A DNA stretch of 64,000 bases from the NCBI RefSeq assembly GCF_001905345.1, contig NZ_LFBV01000001.1, positions 1,747,321-1,811,320 of the forward strand, given 5' to 3'. The translations under genes were made by a program, and so were the position numbers. The stretch is from Streptomyces uncialis. GTDB taxonomy: Bacteria; Actinomycetota; Actinomycetes; Streptomycetales; Streptomycetaceae. How positions within the stretch are numbered: position 1 is the first letter of the stretch; each line of letters starts with the position of its first letter. The notes under the pieces were generated by a model that was not told the DNA's origin, did no database searches, and saw only the letters and a list, made by a program, of their open reading frames with translations. This document shows positions 46,272 to 53,936 of this stretch, piece by piece.

Positions 46272-47054
46272 TCAGATGCCCTGCCAGGACGGCTTGGCGG
46301 CGAACGTGTGCCGGAAGTACTCCGCGAGCTTCAGCTTGGAAGCCGCGGCCTCGTCCACCACCACCGTGGCATGCGCGTGCAACTGCAACGCCGACGCCGG
46401 ACACACCGCCGCCACCGGCCCCTCCACGGTCGCCGCGACGGCGTCCGCCTTGCCCTCGCCCGTGGCGAGCAGCACCAGATGACGCGCCTCCAGGATCGTC
46501 CCGATCCCCTGGGTGATCACATGGTGCGGCACCTGCGAGATGTCGTCGAAGAAGCGGGCGTTGTCCACCCGGGTCTGCTCCGTGAGCGTCTTGATCCGCG
46601 TCCGCGAGGCCAGCGACGAGCAGGGCTCGTTGAACCCGATGTGCCCGTCCGTGCCGATCCCCAGCAGCTGGAGGTCCACACCCCCGGCGGCGGTCAGCGC
46701 CGCCTCGTACGCGGCGCAGGCGGCCGGTACGTCCGTCGTGGTCCCGTCGGGCCCCAGGAACGCGTCGGCGCTGATCCCCAGCGGCTCCAGCACCTCCCGG
46801 CGCAGCACCGAGCGGTACGACTCGGGATGCTCCGCGGGCAGCCCCACGTACTCGTCGAGCTGGGCTATCCGTGCCCGCGTCACCCCGGCCTCGCCGGCCC
46901 GCACCTTGGCCTCCAGGGCCCGGTACACCGGCAGCGGGGTGGAACCGGTGGCCACGCCGAGCACCGCGCCGGGCTTGCGCCGCAGCAGTGCGGCCATGGC
47001 CTCGGCGATGAGCTCGCCGCCTGCTTCGGCGTCCGGGACGATCACAACTTCCAC
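46272..47054 (-). CDS. nagB: Glucosamine-6-phosphate deaminase NagB
   Basis: This 260-residue enzyme converts GlcN-6-P to fructose-6-P and ammonia, draining the DasR effector. Motifs are LGVATGSTPLPVYRAL (phosphate loop), QLDEYVGLPAEHPESYR (catalytic Asp), LGIGTDGHIGFNEPCSSLASRTRI (His) and VPHHVITQGIGTI. GTG 47054 gives MEVVIVPDAEAGGEL, the common start; an in-frame ATG at 47102 would place the dre operator against the start codon and lacks a ribosome site. Divergent from the SIS gene, with a dre site between. Confidence 0.93.
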   Translation of the reverse strand: MEVVIVPDAEAGGELIAEAMAALLRRKPGAVLGVATGSTPLPVYRALEAKVRAGEAGVTRARIAQLDEYVGLPAEHPESYRSVLRREVLEPLGISADAFLGPDGTTTDVPAACAAYEAALTAAGGVDLQLLGIGTDGHIGFNEPCSSLASRTRIKTLTEQTRVDNARFFDDISQVPHHVITQGIGTILEARHLVLLATGEGKADAVAATVEGPVAAVCPASALQLHAHATVVVDEAAASKLKLAEYFRHTFAAKPSWQGI

Positions 47055-47101
47055 GCTGGGCCTGCCGATCTGGAGAACGTGCACGGGCTGGGACAACGAC
47101 A

Positions 47102-47117
47102 TGTGGTATAGACCAAT
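47102..47117. promoter_or_regulatory. DasR operator (dre) between nagB and the SIS gene
   Basis: TGTGGTATAGACCAAT contains the palindromic TGGT-ATAG-ACCA (47104-47115). It lies about 50 bp upstream of nagB and about 195 bp upstream of the divergent SIS gene, so it could serve either promoter. Confidence 0.8.
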
Positions 47118-47310
47118 CTAGCAGAATCCCCCCGCCGTGCGAGTGGGCCGGTGATGTGCTATCAGGGAACGGGCGGCCGACGGCGCCGCGTACAACGGCC
47201 CACGGCCGCCGGTGACATCGCCCGCCGCCCCGCTCCGGGCGGCGGGACCCGCGCCGGGGGAGTGGAATGGAAGGGGAGACCCCGCCGGAACCCCGCCCGA
47301 GGAGGCCCGC

Positions 47311-48384
47311 ATGACCGCCAGGACCACCCCCGACCCCCAGCGCGAGCGGCCGGGACGGATCATGTCCCACGAGATGGCGGAGCAGCCCGCGGTGCTGCGC
47401 CGCCTCCTGGACACCGGCGGGCCCCGTATCCGGGAGGTCGCCGAACAGGTCGCGGCCCGCGCGCCCCGATTCGTCCTGCTCACCGCGCGCGGCACCTCCG
47501 ACAACGCCGCGCTGTACGCCAAGTACCTGCTGGAGATCCGCCGGGGCCTGCCCTGCGGACTCACCTCCATGTCCACCACCACCGCGTACGGTGCCCGCCC
47601 CGATCTGCGGGACGTCCTCGTCGTCACCGTCAGCCAGTCCGGCGGCTCACCCGACCTGGTGGCGTCCACCCGGGCCGCCCGGGAGGCCGGCGCCGTCACC
47701 CTCGCGGTCACCAACAACCCCGACTCGGCGCTCGCCGCGGTCTCCGAGTTCCATATCGACATCATGGCCGGGCCGGAGAAGGCGCTGCCCGCCACCAAGA
47801 CGTACACCGCGTCCCTGCTCGCCCTGTACCTCTTCGTGGAGGGCCTCGCGGGCGGGGACGGCGGCGCCGCGCTGCCGCTGCCGGAGCTGGCCGCCGACCT
47901 GCTGGCCCGCCAGTCGGAGATCCGGGCCCTGGCCGCCCGCTACCGCTTCGCCGAACGCATGGTGATCACCTCACGCGGCTACGGCTACCCGACCGCCAAG
48001 GAAGCCGCGCTCAAGCTGATGGAGACCAGCTACATCCCCGCGCTGTCCTACTCCGGCGCCGATCTGCTGCACGGACCCCTCGCGATGGTCGACAACATCT
48101 CCCCGGTGATCGCCGTCGTCACCGCGGGCAGGGGCGGCGAGGCCCTGCAACCCGTACTGGACCGGCTGCGCGGCCGGGGCGCCGACCTCGTCGTCGTCGG
48201 CCCCCGCGCCCAGGTCGACCAGGCGTCCGCGGGGTTCGTCCTGCCCACCGACGACGTCCCCGAGGAACTCCAGCCCGTACTGGAGATCATCCCCCTCCAG
48301 CTGCTGGCCTACGAGATCACCATCGCCCGCGGCCAGGACCCCGACGCCCCCCGCGCCCTCGCCAAGGTCACCGAGACCCACTGA
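47311..48384 (+). CDS. SIS-domain amino-sugar isomerase/deaminase-like protein
   Basis: This 357-residue protein has two SIS domains (about 40-175 and 205-330) like the isomerase half of GlmS but no glutaminase domain. Sugar-phosphate motifs are LLTARGTSDNAALYAKY, TVSQSGGSPDLVASTR and ITSRGYGYPTAKEAALKLMETSYIPALSYSGADLLHGP. This layout fits AgaS/NagB-II-type enzymes that deaminate or isomerise amino-sugar phosphates. ATG 47311 has GGAGG 5-6 nt upstream. Its position opposite nagB and next to a dre operator puts it in the GlcNAc pathway. Exact substrate unproven. Confidence 0.88.
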   Translation: MTARTTPDPQRERPGRIMSHEMAEQPAVLRRLLDTGGPRIREVAEQVAARAPRFVLLTARGTSDNAALYAKYLLEIRRGLPCGLTSMSTTTAYGARPDLRDVLVVTVSQSGGSPDLVASTRAAREAGAVTLAVTNNPDSALAAVSEFHIDIMAGPEKALPATKTYTASLLALYLFVEGLAGGDGGAALPLPELAADLLARQSEIRALAARYRFAERMVITSRGYGYPTAKEAALKLMETSYIPALSYSGADLLHGPLAMVDNISPVIAVVTAGRGGEALQPVLDRLRGRGADLVVVGPRAQVDQASAGFVLPTDDVPEELQPVLEIIPLQLLAYEITIARGQDPDAPRALAKVTETH

Positions 48385-48672
48385 ACCGGGCGGAGCCCAC
48401 CGAAACGGGCCGGGACCCCACCGAACGGGACGCGGCGCACCGCACCGGGACGCGGCGCATCCCACCGAACCGGACGCGGCGCACGCAACCGGGCCGGGAG
48501 GCGCCGCACCGGGCCGGGACGCAGATCACAGCGCCGGGGCGGACATCCCGGGCGGCGTCCGCGCGTCACCCGGATAGCGTCAGCCCATGATCCTCCAGCC
48601 CAGGCCGCCCCGGCCCCCGCACCCGCCCGCCCCGGCCCGCCGTCCGGCCGCCGCCCCGCGGGAGGCAGGACG
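48385..48672. other. Low-complexity intergenic stretch
   Basis: From 48385 to about 48530 imperfect short repeats of the type CGGGACGCGGCGCACCG and ACCGAACCGGGCCGGGA run in tandem. The remainder is C-rich. No gene, terminator or promoter is clear. The TauE gene's ribosome site (GGAGGCAGGA) lies at its right end. Confidence 0.6.
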
Positions 48673-49440
48673 ATGACGCTCTGGGAGATGGCCGCCGTCC
48701 TCGCGGCCGGCGCGGGCGCCGGGGCCATCAACGCCGTCGTCGGCTCCGGCACCCTCATCACCTTCCCGGTGCTGCTCGCCGTGGGCCTCTCGCCGGTCAC
48801 CGCGACGGTCTCCAACGCGCTCGGCCTGGTCCCCGGGGCGATCAGCGGAGCCATCGGCTACCGCCGTGAGCTGGTCGGACAGCGCCGCCGGATACTGCGG
48901 CTCGGGGCCGTCGCCGCGGTCGGGGCCGTCACCGGGGCGGCGCTGCTGCTGACCCTGCCCGAGTCCGCCTTCGAGACGATCGTGCCCGTCCTCGTCGGAC
49001 TGGCCCTGGTACTCGTGGTGCTCCAGCCGTGGATCACCCGCGCCGTCAAGCGCCGCCGCGAGCGGACGGACGTCTCCCCCCGGCCCGACGGCGGTCTGCC
49101 GCTGCTGGCCGGGATGGGCCTCGCCAGTGTCTACGGCGGCTACTTCGCCGCCGCCCAGGGGATCATCTACCTCTCCCTGATGGGCACCCTGATCGACGAC
49201 ACCCTCCAGCGCCTCAACGCGGTCAAGAACGTGCTCGCCGCGATCGTGAACGGTGTCGCCGCGCTGTTCTTCCTCTTCGTCGCCGACTTCGACTGGACCG
49301 CGGTCCTGCTCATCGCCATCGGTTCCACGATCGGCGCCCAGGCGGGCGCGGCCCTCGGCCGGCGCTTCAGCCCGGTCGTGCTCCGCGGCGTGATCGTGAC
49401 CGTCGGGACGTTCGCCTTCGTCCAACTGCTGCTCCGCTGA
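48673..49440 (+). CDS. TauE/SafE-family sulfite/organosulfonate exporter-like permease
   Basis: This 255-residue membrane protein has about eight helices. The family repeats are visible as GAINAVVGSGTLITFPVLLAVGLSPVTATVSNALGLV and, in the second half, GGYFAAAQGIIYLSLMGTLIDDTLQRLNAVKNVLAAI. A cytoplasmic basic loop (KRRRERTDVSPRPD) separates the halves. Transport substrate (sulfite, sulfoacetate or another anion) cannot be told from sequence. ATG 48673 follows GGAGGCAGGACG. No sulfur-assimilation gene is adjacent. Confidence 0.9.
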   Translation: MTLWEMAAVLAAGAGAGAINAVVGSGTLITFPVLLAVGLSPVTATVSNALGLVPGAISGAIGYRRELVGQRRRILRLGAVAAVGAVTGAALLLTLPESAFETIVPVLVGLALVLVVLQPWITRAVKRRRERTDVSPRPDGGLPLLAGMGLASVYGGYFAAAQGIIYLSLMGTLIDDTLQRLNAVKNVLAAIVNGVAALFFLFVADFDWTAVLLIAIGSTIGAQAGAALGRRFSPVVLRGVIVTVGTFAFVQLLLR

Positions 49441-49525
49441 CGGGACACGGGCCCGCCGCACCGAGCGTTTTCCGCCACCGGGAGCGCCCGGACGACAAAC
49501 ATGGGTCAACGCATGGACAGACGCG

Positions 49526-49541
49526 AATGGTCTAGTCCACA
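49526..49541. promoter_or_regulatory. dre-like DasR site downstream of TauE and upstream of the histidine kinase
   Basis: AATGGTCTAGTCCACA has the core TGGTCTAGTCCA (49528-49539), one mismatch from the ideal TGGTCTAGACCA palindrome. It lies about 290 bp before the histidine kinase start. The remainder of the 49441-49829 gap holds no gene that I can see. Confidence 0.6.
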
Positions 49542-49829
49542 ATGACAGACATGGAACTCCCGGGGGTCTCTCCTCCGGGGCCTCCGCTCCGTTCTCCCCG
49601 CACAGGAGGACGGTCAGGGGAACCGGCGCTCTCTGCCCTGACTGCACCGGATCCTCGTCAACGGCCGACCGGGACCGCACACCCGCCGGCCGGGATTGCT
49701 CCGGGCTGCGGTGCCGGGAGGGTTGAGGGTCCCTCCCAGGCACCGTGGCCCGCGGGTGTTTCCGGGGCCGGCCCCGTACCGCGCCCGCCGCCCGAGAACG
49801 TTGCGATCACGCCAGGTACGCTCGCAGAC

Positions 49830-51320
49830 GTGCCCTCCATGAACGATCTCGTCCGCCAGCACACCGCCCTGTCCGCCACGGACCTGGAGTGGCTGCATCT
49901 GCTGGTCTCGGAGTGGCAGCTGCTCTCCGACCTCTCCTTCGCGGACCTCGTCCTGTGGGTGCCCACCCACGACGGCACCCGCTATGTCTCCGTGGCCCAG
50001 ATGCGGCCCAACACGGGCCCCACCTCGTACCAGGACGACATGGTCGGCCATCTCGTCCCGCGCGGCCGACGGCCCCTGCTGGACGCCGCCCTGGACGAGG
50101 GTCGGATCGTGCGCGAGGGTGACCCGGAGTGGCGCGAGGAGGTCCCCGTACGGGTCGAGTCCATCCCGGTCCGCCGGGAGGGCCGGGTCCTCGGGGTCAT
50201 CGCCCGCAACACCAATTTGCTCACCGTCCGTACGCCGTCCCGGCTCGAACTCACGTATCTCCAGAGCGCGTCGGACCTCGCACAGATGATCGCCGCCGGT
50301 TCGTTCCCCTTCCTCGGCCAGCAGGTCGACATGGACGCCTCGCCCCGGGTCGGCGACGGACTGATCCGCCTCGACGCGGACGGCGTCGTCCAGTACGCGT
50401 CCCCGAACGCCCTCTCCGCGTACCACCGCCTCGGTCTCGCCACCGACCTCGTCGGCCTCCATCTGGGCCGCACCACGGCCGAACTCGCGCCCTCCCGGGG
50501 GCCCGTGGACGAGGCGCTGCCCACGATGGCGAGCGGCTGGGCACCCCGGGAGTTCGAGATCGAGGGCAACGGCGGGGTGATCCAGCTCCGGGCGATCCCC
50601 CTGAAGCCCAAGGGACCCCGGATCGGTTCGCTGGTGCTGCTGCGGGACGTCACGGAACTGCGCCGCCGCGAACGTGAGCTGATCACCAAGGACGCGACCA
50701 TCCGGGAGATCCACCACCGGGTGAAGAACAACCTCCAGACGGTCGCCGCGCTGCTGCGGCTCCAGGCCCGCCGGATCGAGTCCGAGCGGGGACGGGCCGC
50801 GCTGGAGGAGGCGGTCCGCCGGGTCGGGTCCATCGCGATCGTCCATGAGACGCTGTCCCAGAATCTGGACGAGCGGGTGGAGTTCGACGAGATCGCGGAC
50901 CGGGTCCTCGCGATGGTCTCGGAGCTGTCGCCGGGCAAGGTCGCGGGGCGGCGGACGGGGCGGTTCGGCATCCTCGACGCGGAGGTCGCGACCCCGCTGT
51001 CCATGGTGCTCACGGAGGTCTTGCAGAACGCGCTGGAGCACGGGTTCGGGCCGCTCGACAGCGGGAGCGTCGAGGTGTCGGCGGTACGGGGCGGGACGGT
51101 CAAGCAGGCACGGCTGCTCGTCACGGTGCAGGACGACGGCGTCGGTCTGCCTGAGGGGTTCGACCCCCACCGGTCCGGAAACCTCGGGCTCCAGATCGTC
51201 CGCACCCTGGTCGAGGGGGAGTTGGGCGGCACGTTCGACATGCAGCCGGCCCCCACCCGAGGCACCCGGGTACTCCTGGACATCCCCCTGGACGCCACCC
51301 CCACCCCCCTCAGCCCCTAG
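49830..51320 (+). CDS. Soluble HisKA_2-type sensor histidine kinase with PAS domain
   Basis: This protein of about 496 residues has an N-terminal histidine-kinase-associated GAF-like domain (SATDLEWLHLLVSEWQLLSDLSFADLVLWVPT, to about 170), a PAS domain (LIRLDADGVVQYASPNALSAYHRLG, about 185-285), a HisKA_2 H-box (IREIHHRVKNNLQTVAALLRLQARR, phosphorylated His near residue 300) and an HATPase domain with N-box MVLTEVLQNALEHGFG and VQDDGVGLPEGF. No membrane segment is present. The frame is open from 49542, but that stretch is low-complexity. GTG 49830 (MPSMNDLVRQ) or ATG 49839 is the likely start. No response regulator is adjacent, so it is an orphan. The input signal is unknown. Confidence 0.88.
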   Translation: MPSMNDLVRQHTALSATDLEWLHLLVSEWQLLSDLSFADLVLWVPTHDGTRYVSVAQMRPNTGPTSYQDDMVGHLVPRGRRPLLDAALDEGRIVREGDPEWREEVPVRVESIPVRREGRVLGVIARNTNLLTVRTPSRLELTYLQSASDLAQMIAAGSFPFLGQQVDMDASPRVGDGLIRLDADGVVQYASPNALSAYHRLGLATDLVGLHLGRTTAELAPSRGPVDEALPTMASGWAPREFEIEGNGGVIQLRAIPLKPKGPRIGSLVLLRDVTELRRRERELITKDATIREIHHRVKNNLQTVAALLRLQARRIESERGRAALEEAVRRVGSIAIVHETLSQNLDERVEFDEIADRVLAMVSELSPGKVAGRRTGRFGILDAEVATPLSMVLTEVLQNALEHGFGPLDSGSVEVSAVRGGTVKQARLLVTVQDDGVGLPEGFDPHRSGNLGLQIVRTLVEGELGGTFDMQPAPTRGTRVLLDIPLDATPTPLSP

Positions 51321-51329
51321 TCCGGTCCG

Positions 51330-51582
51330 GTACATGGGTCGGCCAGCCGCCCCAAAGGGGCGCGGGGAACTGCGCACCCACGTCGGTACCCGAACGGGAA
51401 CAAGTACGCCCAGAAGTGGAACCCCAGGGGCGCGGGGAACTGCGCGAGGACGGCCCGCACCCGAGAAGCGACCGCAATGGGGCAGCATCCAGGGGCGCGG
51501 GGAACCGCGCGAAACGAGGGCGACCCGCACCCGAAGAGCGACCGCAAGGGGGCTGCACCCAGGGGCACGGGGAAAACGCAAT
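51330..51582. repeat. REP-like repeat block
   Basis: Four cores of GGGCGCGGGGAACTGCGC type (one as GGAACCGCGC) in the same orientation, with spacers containing GACCGCAA(T/G)GGGGCAGCATCC. The first carries the GCCCCAAAGGGGCGCGG form. The composite element is absent here. No gene is seen. Confidence 0.8.
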
Positions 51583-51610
51583 GAGCCCCGGACCGGGAGG
51601 TCCGGGGCTC
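51583..51610. terminator. Hairpin terminator between the kinase and wblE
   Basis: Perfect 12-bp stem (GAGCCCCGGACC / GGTCCGGGGCTC) with loop GGGA, followed by TTCG on the plus strand. It can serve either convergent gene. Confidence 0.7.
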
Positions 51611-51724
51611 TTCGCGCGACTTCAGCTTGAGCACTGCGGGGTTCTACGCGCTGCGGCTCGGGAGACGGGAGATGCGTACACGCTGCACGCGCCGCCTTGC
51701 TGAGGCTGGATAAGTGGCTGAGCG

Positions 51725-51982
51725 TCAGGCGCTGGCCTGCCGCGCCCGATTGCGAGCGGCCCGACGCTTCATTGCGCGGCGCTCGTCCTCGCTGAGGCCA
51801 CCCCAGACACCCGAGTCCTGACCGGACTCGAGCGCCCACTGCAGGCACTGCTCCACTACGGGGCAGCGACGGCAGACGGCCTTGGCTTCCTCGATCTGCA
51901 GCAGCGCGGGACCGGTGTTGCCGATGGGGAAGAACAGCTCGGGGTCTTCCTCGCGGCAAACGGCGTTGTGACGCCAGTCCAT
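51725..51982 (-). CDS. wblE: WhiB-family iron-sulfur regulator WblE
   Basis: This 85-residue protein has the four WhiB cysteines (Cys9, Cys37, Cys40, Cys46; spacing C-x27-C-x2-C-x5-C) for a 4Fe-4S cluster, the GVWGGLSEDER turn, and a basic C-terminal tail (RRAARNRARQ) for DNA contact. The size and sequence fit WblE, the most widespread Streptomyces Wbl after WhiB, found as here next to the diacylglycerol kinase gene. ATG 51982 has AGAGAGG about 8 nt upstream. Wbl proteins usually act through region 4 of the main sigma factor. The downstream target set is unknown here. Confidence 0.93.
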   Translation of the reverse strand: MDWRHNAVCREEDPELFFPIGNTGPALLQIEEAKAVCRRCPVVEQCLQWALESGQDSGVWGGLSEDERRAMKRRAARNRARQASA

Positions 51983-52298
51983 GGCTGCTACCTCTCTTGG
52001 TGATACTTCGGATTGCTTGTGAATGTGAACGCTTTCACGAATCCCCCAACAAGTGAAGGGCCTACACCCGGAAGCCGGGGGCGGTCCATTGTTTTGAGGA
52101 GGGGTTCGGGCTCTCTGTGGGGGGCGGTGGTGCGGCCCGTCCCGAGCGCCACATAGAGACTCGCAAACCTGGGCTGCGGATACAACCCCTTCTGGAAAGT
52201 TTTTTTTGATTCCTCGGTGTCGACTAGGTCACAGCCGTACTTCCATGGGGTGGACCCTTGCCTAAACGTTCGAGTGCAAGGACTTTTGCCCCTTCCAC
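51983..52298 (-). promoter_or_regulatory. wblE upstream region with a palindromic box
   Basis: A 316-bp gap. GTGAACGCTTTCAC (52025-52038) is a palindrome with one mismatched pair, similar to LacI/GalR-type operators, about 43 bp before the wblE start. A T-run (TTTTTTTG) lies near 52203, which may belong to a terminator of the upstream kinase gene. No gene is seen. Confidence 0.45.
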
Positions 52299-53264
52299 TC
52301 ACACAATCACACGCAGTGCACGGCCTACGCCTAGGAACGTCACGCTCGTTCGCAGTCCGAGGTGGTCTCCGTCCATCTGCAAGGGCAGTGGGACCTTCGA
52401 ATGCAAGGTGAACTCGTTCAGGTCGTGCAGTGACACCGCGTGCTTGCCCTGGGGTCCCCGTTCGGGGGACGAAGTGAGCAATTGTGTGGCATACCGGGTC
52501 ACCGCGGGGGTGGTGAGCCGGGTGAGCCCGAGCACATCCAGTCCCGTGTCGAACGACGCGCGGGGTGCCGCGTAGAGCGGGCGATTGCCCAGATAGCTCC
52601 ACGGGGCCGTATTGCAGACTATGGACAGCAGAAGATCCTCGATCGGTTCCCGGCCCGGCTGTTCCAGGGTGATCGAACCGTGCCGGCGCTGTTCACCCAG
52701 AAATTGCCGGACCACCTGCCGCACGTAAAGCGCGTGGGTCGACCGCTTTCCCGACTCGCGCTGCTGTTCGACCCGTCCGACCACCCCGGCATCGAATCCG
52801 AGGCCCGCGCAGAAGGTGAACCAGCGGCCGGGAATCGCCTCGTCGGCCGTCCCGGGCGTGCCCTTCGCCATCCCGAGCCCGACGGTTCGCTCGGAGCCCC
52901 GTTCGATCGCGTCCAGCAGGGCGCCCGTCGCCTCCACGGCGTCGTTCGGCAGGCCCAGCGCGCGGGCGAACACATTCGTGGAACCGCCGGGGACCACCGC
53001 GAGCCGGGGACCGCGCTCCGGGTCCGGCCCGTGGTCCATCAGACCGTTGACGACCTCGTTGACCGTGCCGTCGCCGCCCAGCGCCACCACCAGGTCGATC
53101 TCGTCGCCCTCGGCGGCCTGCCGGGCGAGGTCCCGGGCGTGCCCGCGGTACTCGGTGGTGACCGCTTCGAGCTTCATCTCGCTCGCCAGGGCGTGGATCA
53201 GCACATCACGCGTACGCGCACTGGTGGTCGTGGCCGCCGGGTTGACTACGAGGAGTGCGCGCAT
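52299..53264 (-). CDS. Diacylglycerol kinase family lipid kinase
   Basis: This 321-residue protein has the catalytic DAGK domain with nucleotide motif LVVALGGDGTVNEVVNGLM (about 60-78) and RLAVVPGGSTNVFARALGLP (about 88-107), and the C-terminal substrate-binding domain (SIVCNTAPWSYLGNRP, VPLPLQMDGDHLG). It phosphorylates diacylglycerol or a related lipid (YegS/DgkB type). ATG 53264 (MRALLVVNPAATTTSARTRD) is the standard start. It lies upstream of wblE on the same strand, 316 bp apart. Confidence 0.92.
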   Translation of the reverse strand: MRALLVVNPAATTTSARTRDVLIHALASEMKLEAVTTEYRGHARDLARQAAEGDEIDLVVALGGDGTVNEVVNGLMDHGPDPERGPRLAVVPGGSTNVFARALGLPNDAVEATGALLDAIERGSERTVGLGMAKGTPGTADEAIPGRWFTFCAGLGFDAGVVGRVEQQRESGKRSTHALYVRQVVRQFLGEQRRHGSITLEQPGREPIEDLLLSIVCNTAPWSYLGNRPLYAAPRASFDTGLDVLGLTRLTTPAVTRYATQLLTSSPERGPQGKHAVSLHDLNEFTLHSKVPLPLQMDGDHLGLRTSVTFLGVGRALRVIV

Positions 53265-53373
53265 GCCATGCAGGGTACCCAGCGCGCGGCACCGGACCCC
53301 ACCTCGGGCCCGCCGCCGGACCCTCCGCCGCGCGCCGGACGGCCCGCCGGCCCGGCCTTCGCGCCGCGCGGGC

Positions 53374-53379
53374 TACCCT
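53374..53379 (+). promoter_or_regulatory. -10 element of a probable leaderless promoter
   Basis: TACCCT ends 6 nt before the GTG 53386, so transcription would start at or next to the start codon. The downstream gene has no ribosome binding site (CTGGG only). This spacing is typical of leaderless mRNAs in Streptomyces. Confidence 0.6.
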
Positions 53380-53385
53380 GCTGGG

Positions 53386-53838
53386 GTGAGTGCTGAAGCG
53401 AAGTCCCCGCGGGGCACGGACCCCGGCGGGACCCCCGAAGGACCCCGCCCGGGACGGCTGACCGCGGCCGCGGCCCTGACCGGATTGGAGGGTGCCGCGC
53501 TCGTCGCCGGCGGCCTGTACGTGAGCGTGCGCGGGCTGACCGGGGACGGCAGCGCCGGACAGGCGCTCACCGCGGGAGTGACGCTCGTCGCGCTCGCCGT
53601 GCTGCCGCTCGTCGCCGCGAAGGGCCTGCTGGCGCGGCGCGGCTGGAGCCGGGGCCCCGCGATCATGACCCAGATCATCTCGCTGCCCGTGGCGTGGACC
53701 CTGCTCCAGGCCGACAGCATGCTCATCCCCGGCGGGATCGCCCTCGGGGTCGCCGCCGTCACCACCCTGGTCCTGCTGGTCAACCCCGCCACGACCGTGG
53801 CCCTGGACATCCGCGGCCCCGGCCGCGCCGACCAGTAG
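53386..53838 (+). CDS. Four-helix membrane protein of unknown function
   Basis: This 150-residue protein begins with a hydrophilic stretch (MSAEAKSPRGTDPGGTPEGP) followed by four hydrophobic segments (LTGLEGAALVAGGLYVSV, AGVTLVALAVLPLVAAKGLL, IMTQIISLPVAWTLLQ, GGIALGVAAVTTLVLLVNPAT). It belongs to a conserved actinobacterial hypothetical family. GTG 53386 is chosen because an ideal -10 element lies just before it; the longer open frame from 52816 overlaps the lipid kinase gene and is a shadow. Convergent with sigH across a shared terminator. Confidence 0.82.
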   Translation: MSAEAKSPRGTDPGGTPEGPRPGRLTAAAALTGLEGAALVAGGLYVSVRGLTGDGSAGQALTAGVTLVALAVLPLVAAKGLLARRGWSRGPAIMTQIISLPVAWTLLQADSMLIPGGIALGVAAVTTLVLLVNPATTVALDIRGPGRADQ

Positions 53839-53868
53839 CGACGGCAGCGGACGCACACACGCACGACC

Positions 53869-53898
53869 GACGCCCGGGACCCGAGGGTCCCGGGCGTC
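53869..53898. terminator. Bidirectional terminator between membrane protein gene and sigH
   Basis: Perfect 13-bp stem (53869-53881 / 53886-53898) with loop CGAG, about 30 nt from each convergent stop (53838 plus, 53937 minus). Confidence 0.75.
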
Positions 53899-53936
53899 TC
53901 CCGTCCGTCACGGCCGGTCACCACCGGCCGGTACGG

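Noticed and set aside
48385..48540. Tandem repeats after the SIS gene as a structured RNA
   Set aside because: Units are short and imperfect and do not keep complementary arms; more likely slippage in GC-rich DNA.
49542..49829. Histidine kinase start at ATG 49542
   Set aside because: The 96 extra residues are Pro/Gly-rich with poor GC3 periodicity, and the dre-like site would abut the start. Starts at 49830/49839 match the known domain boundary.
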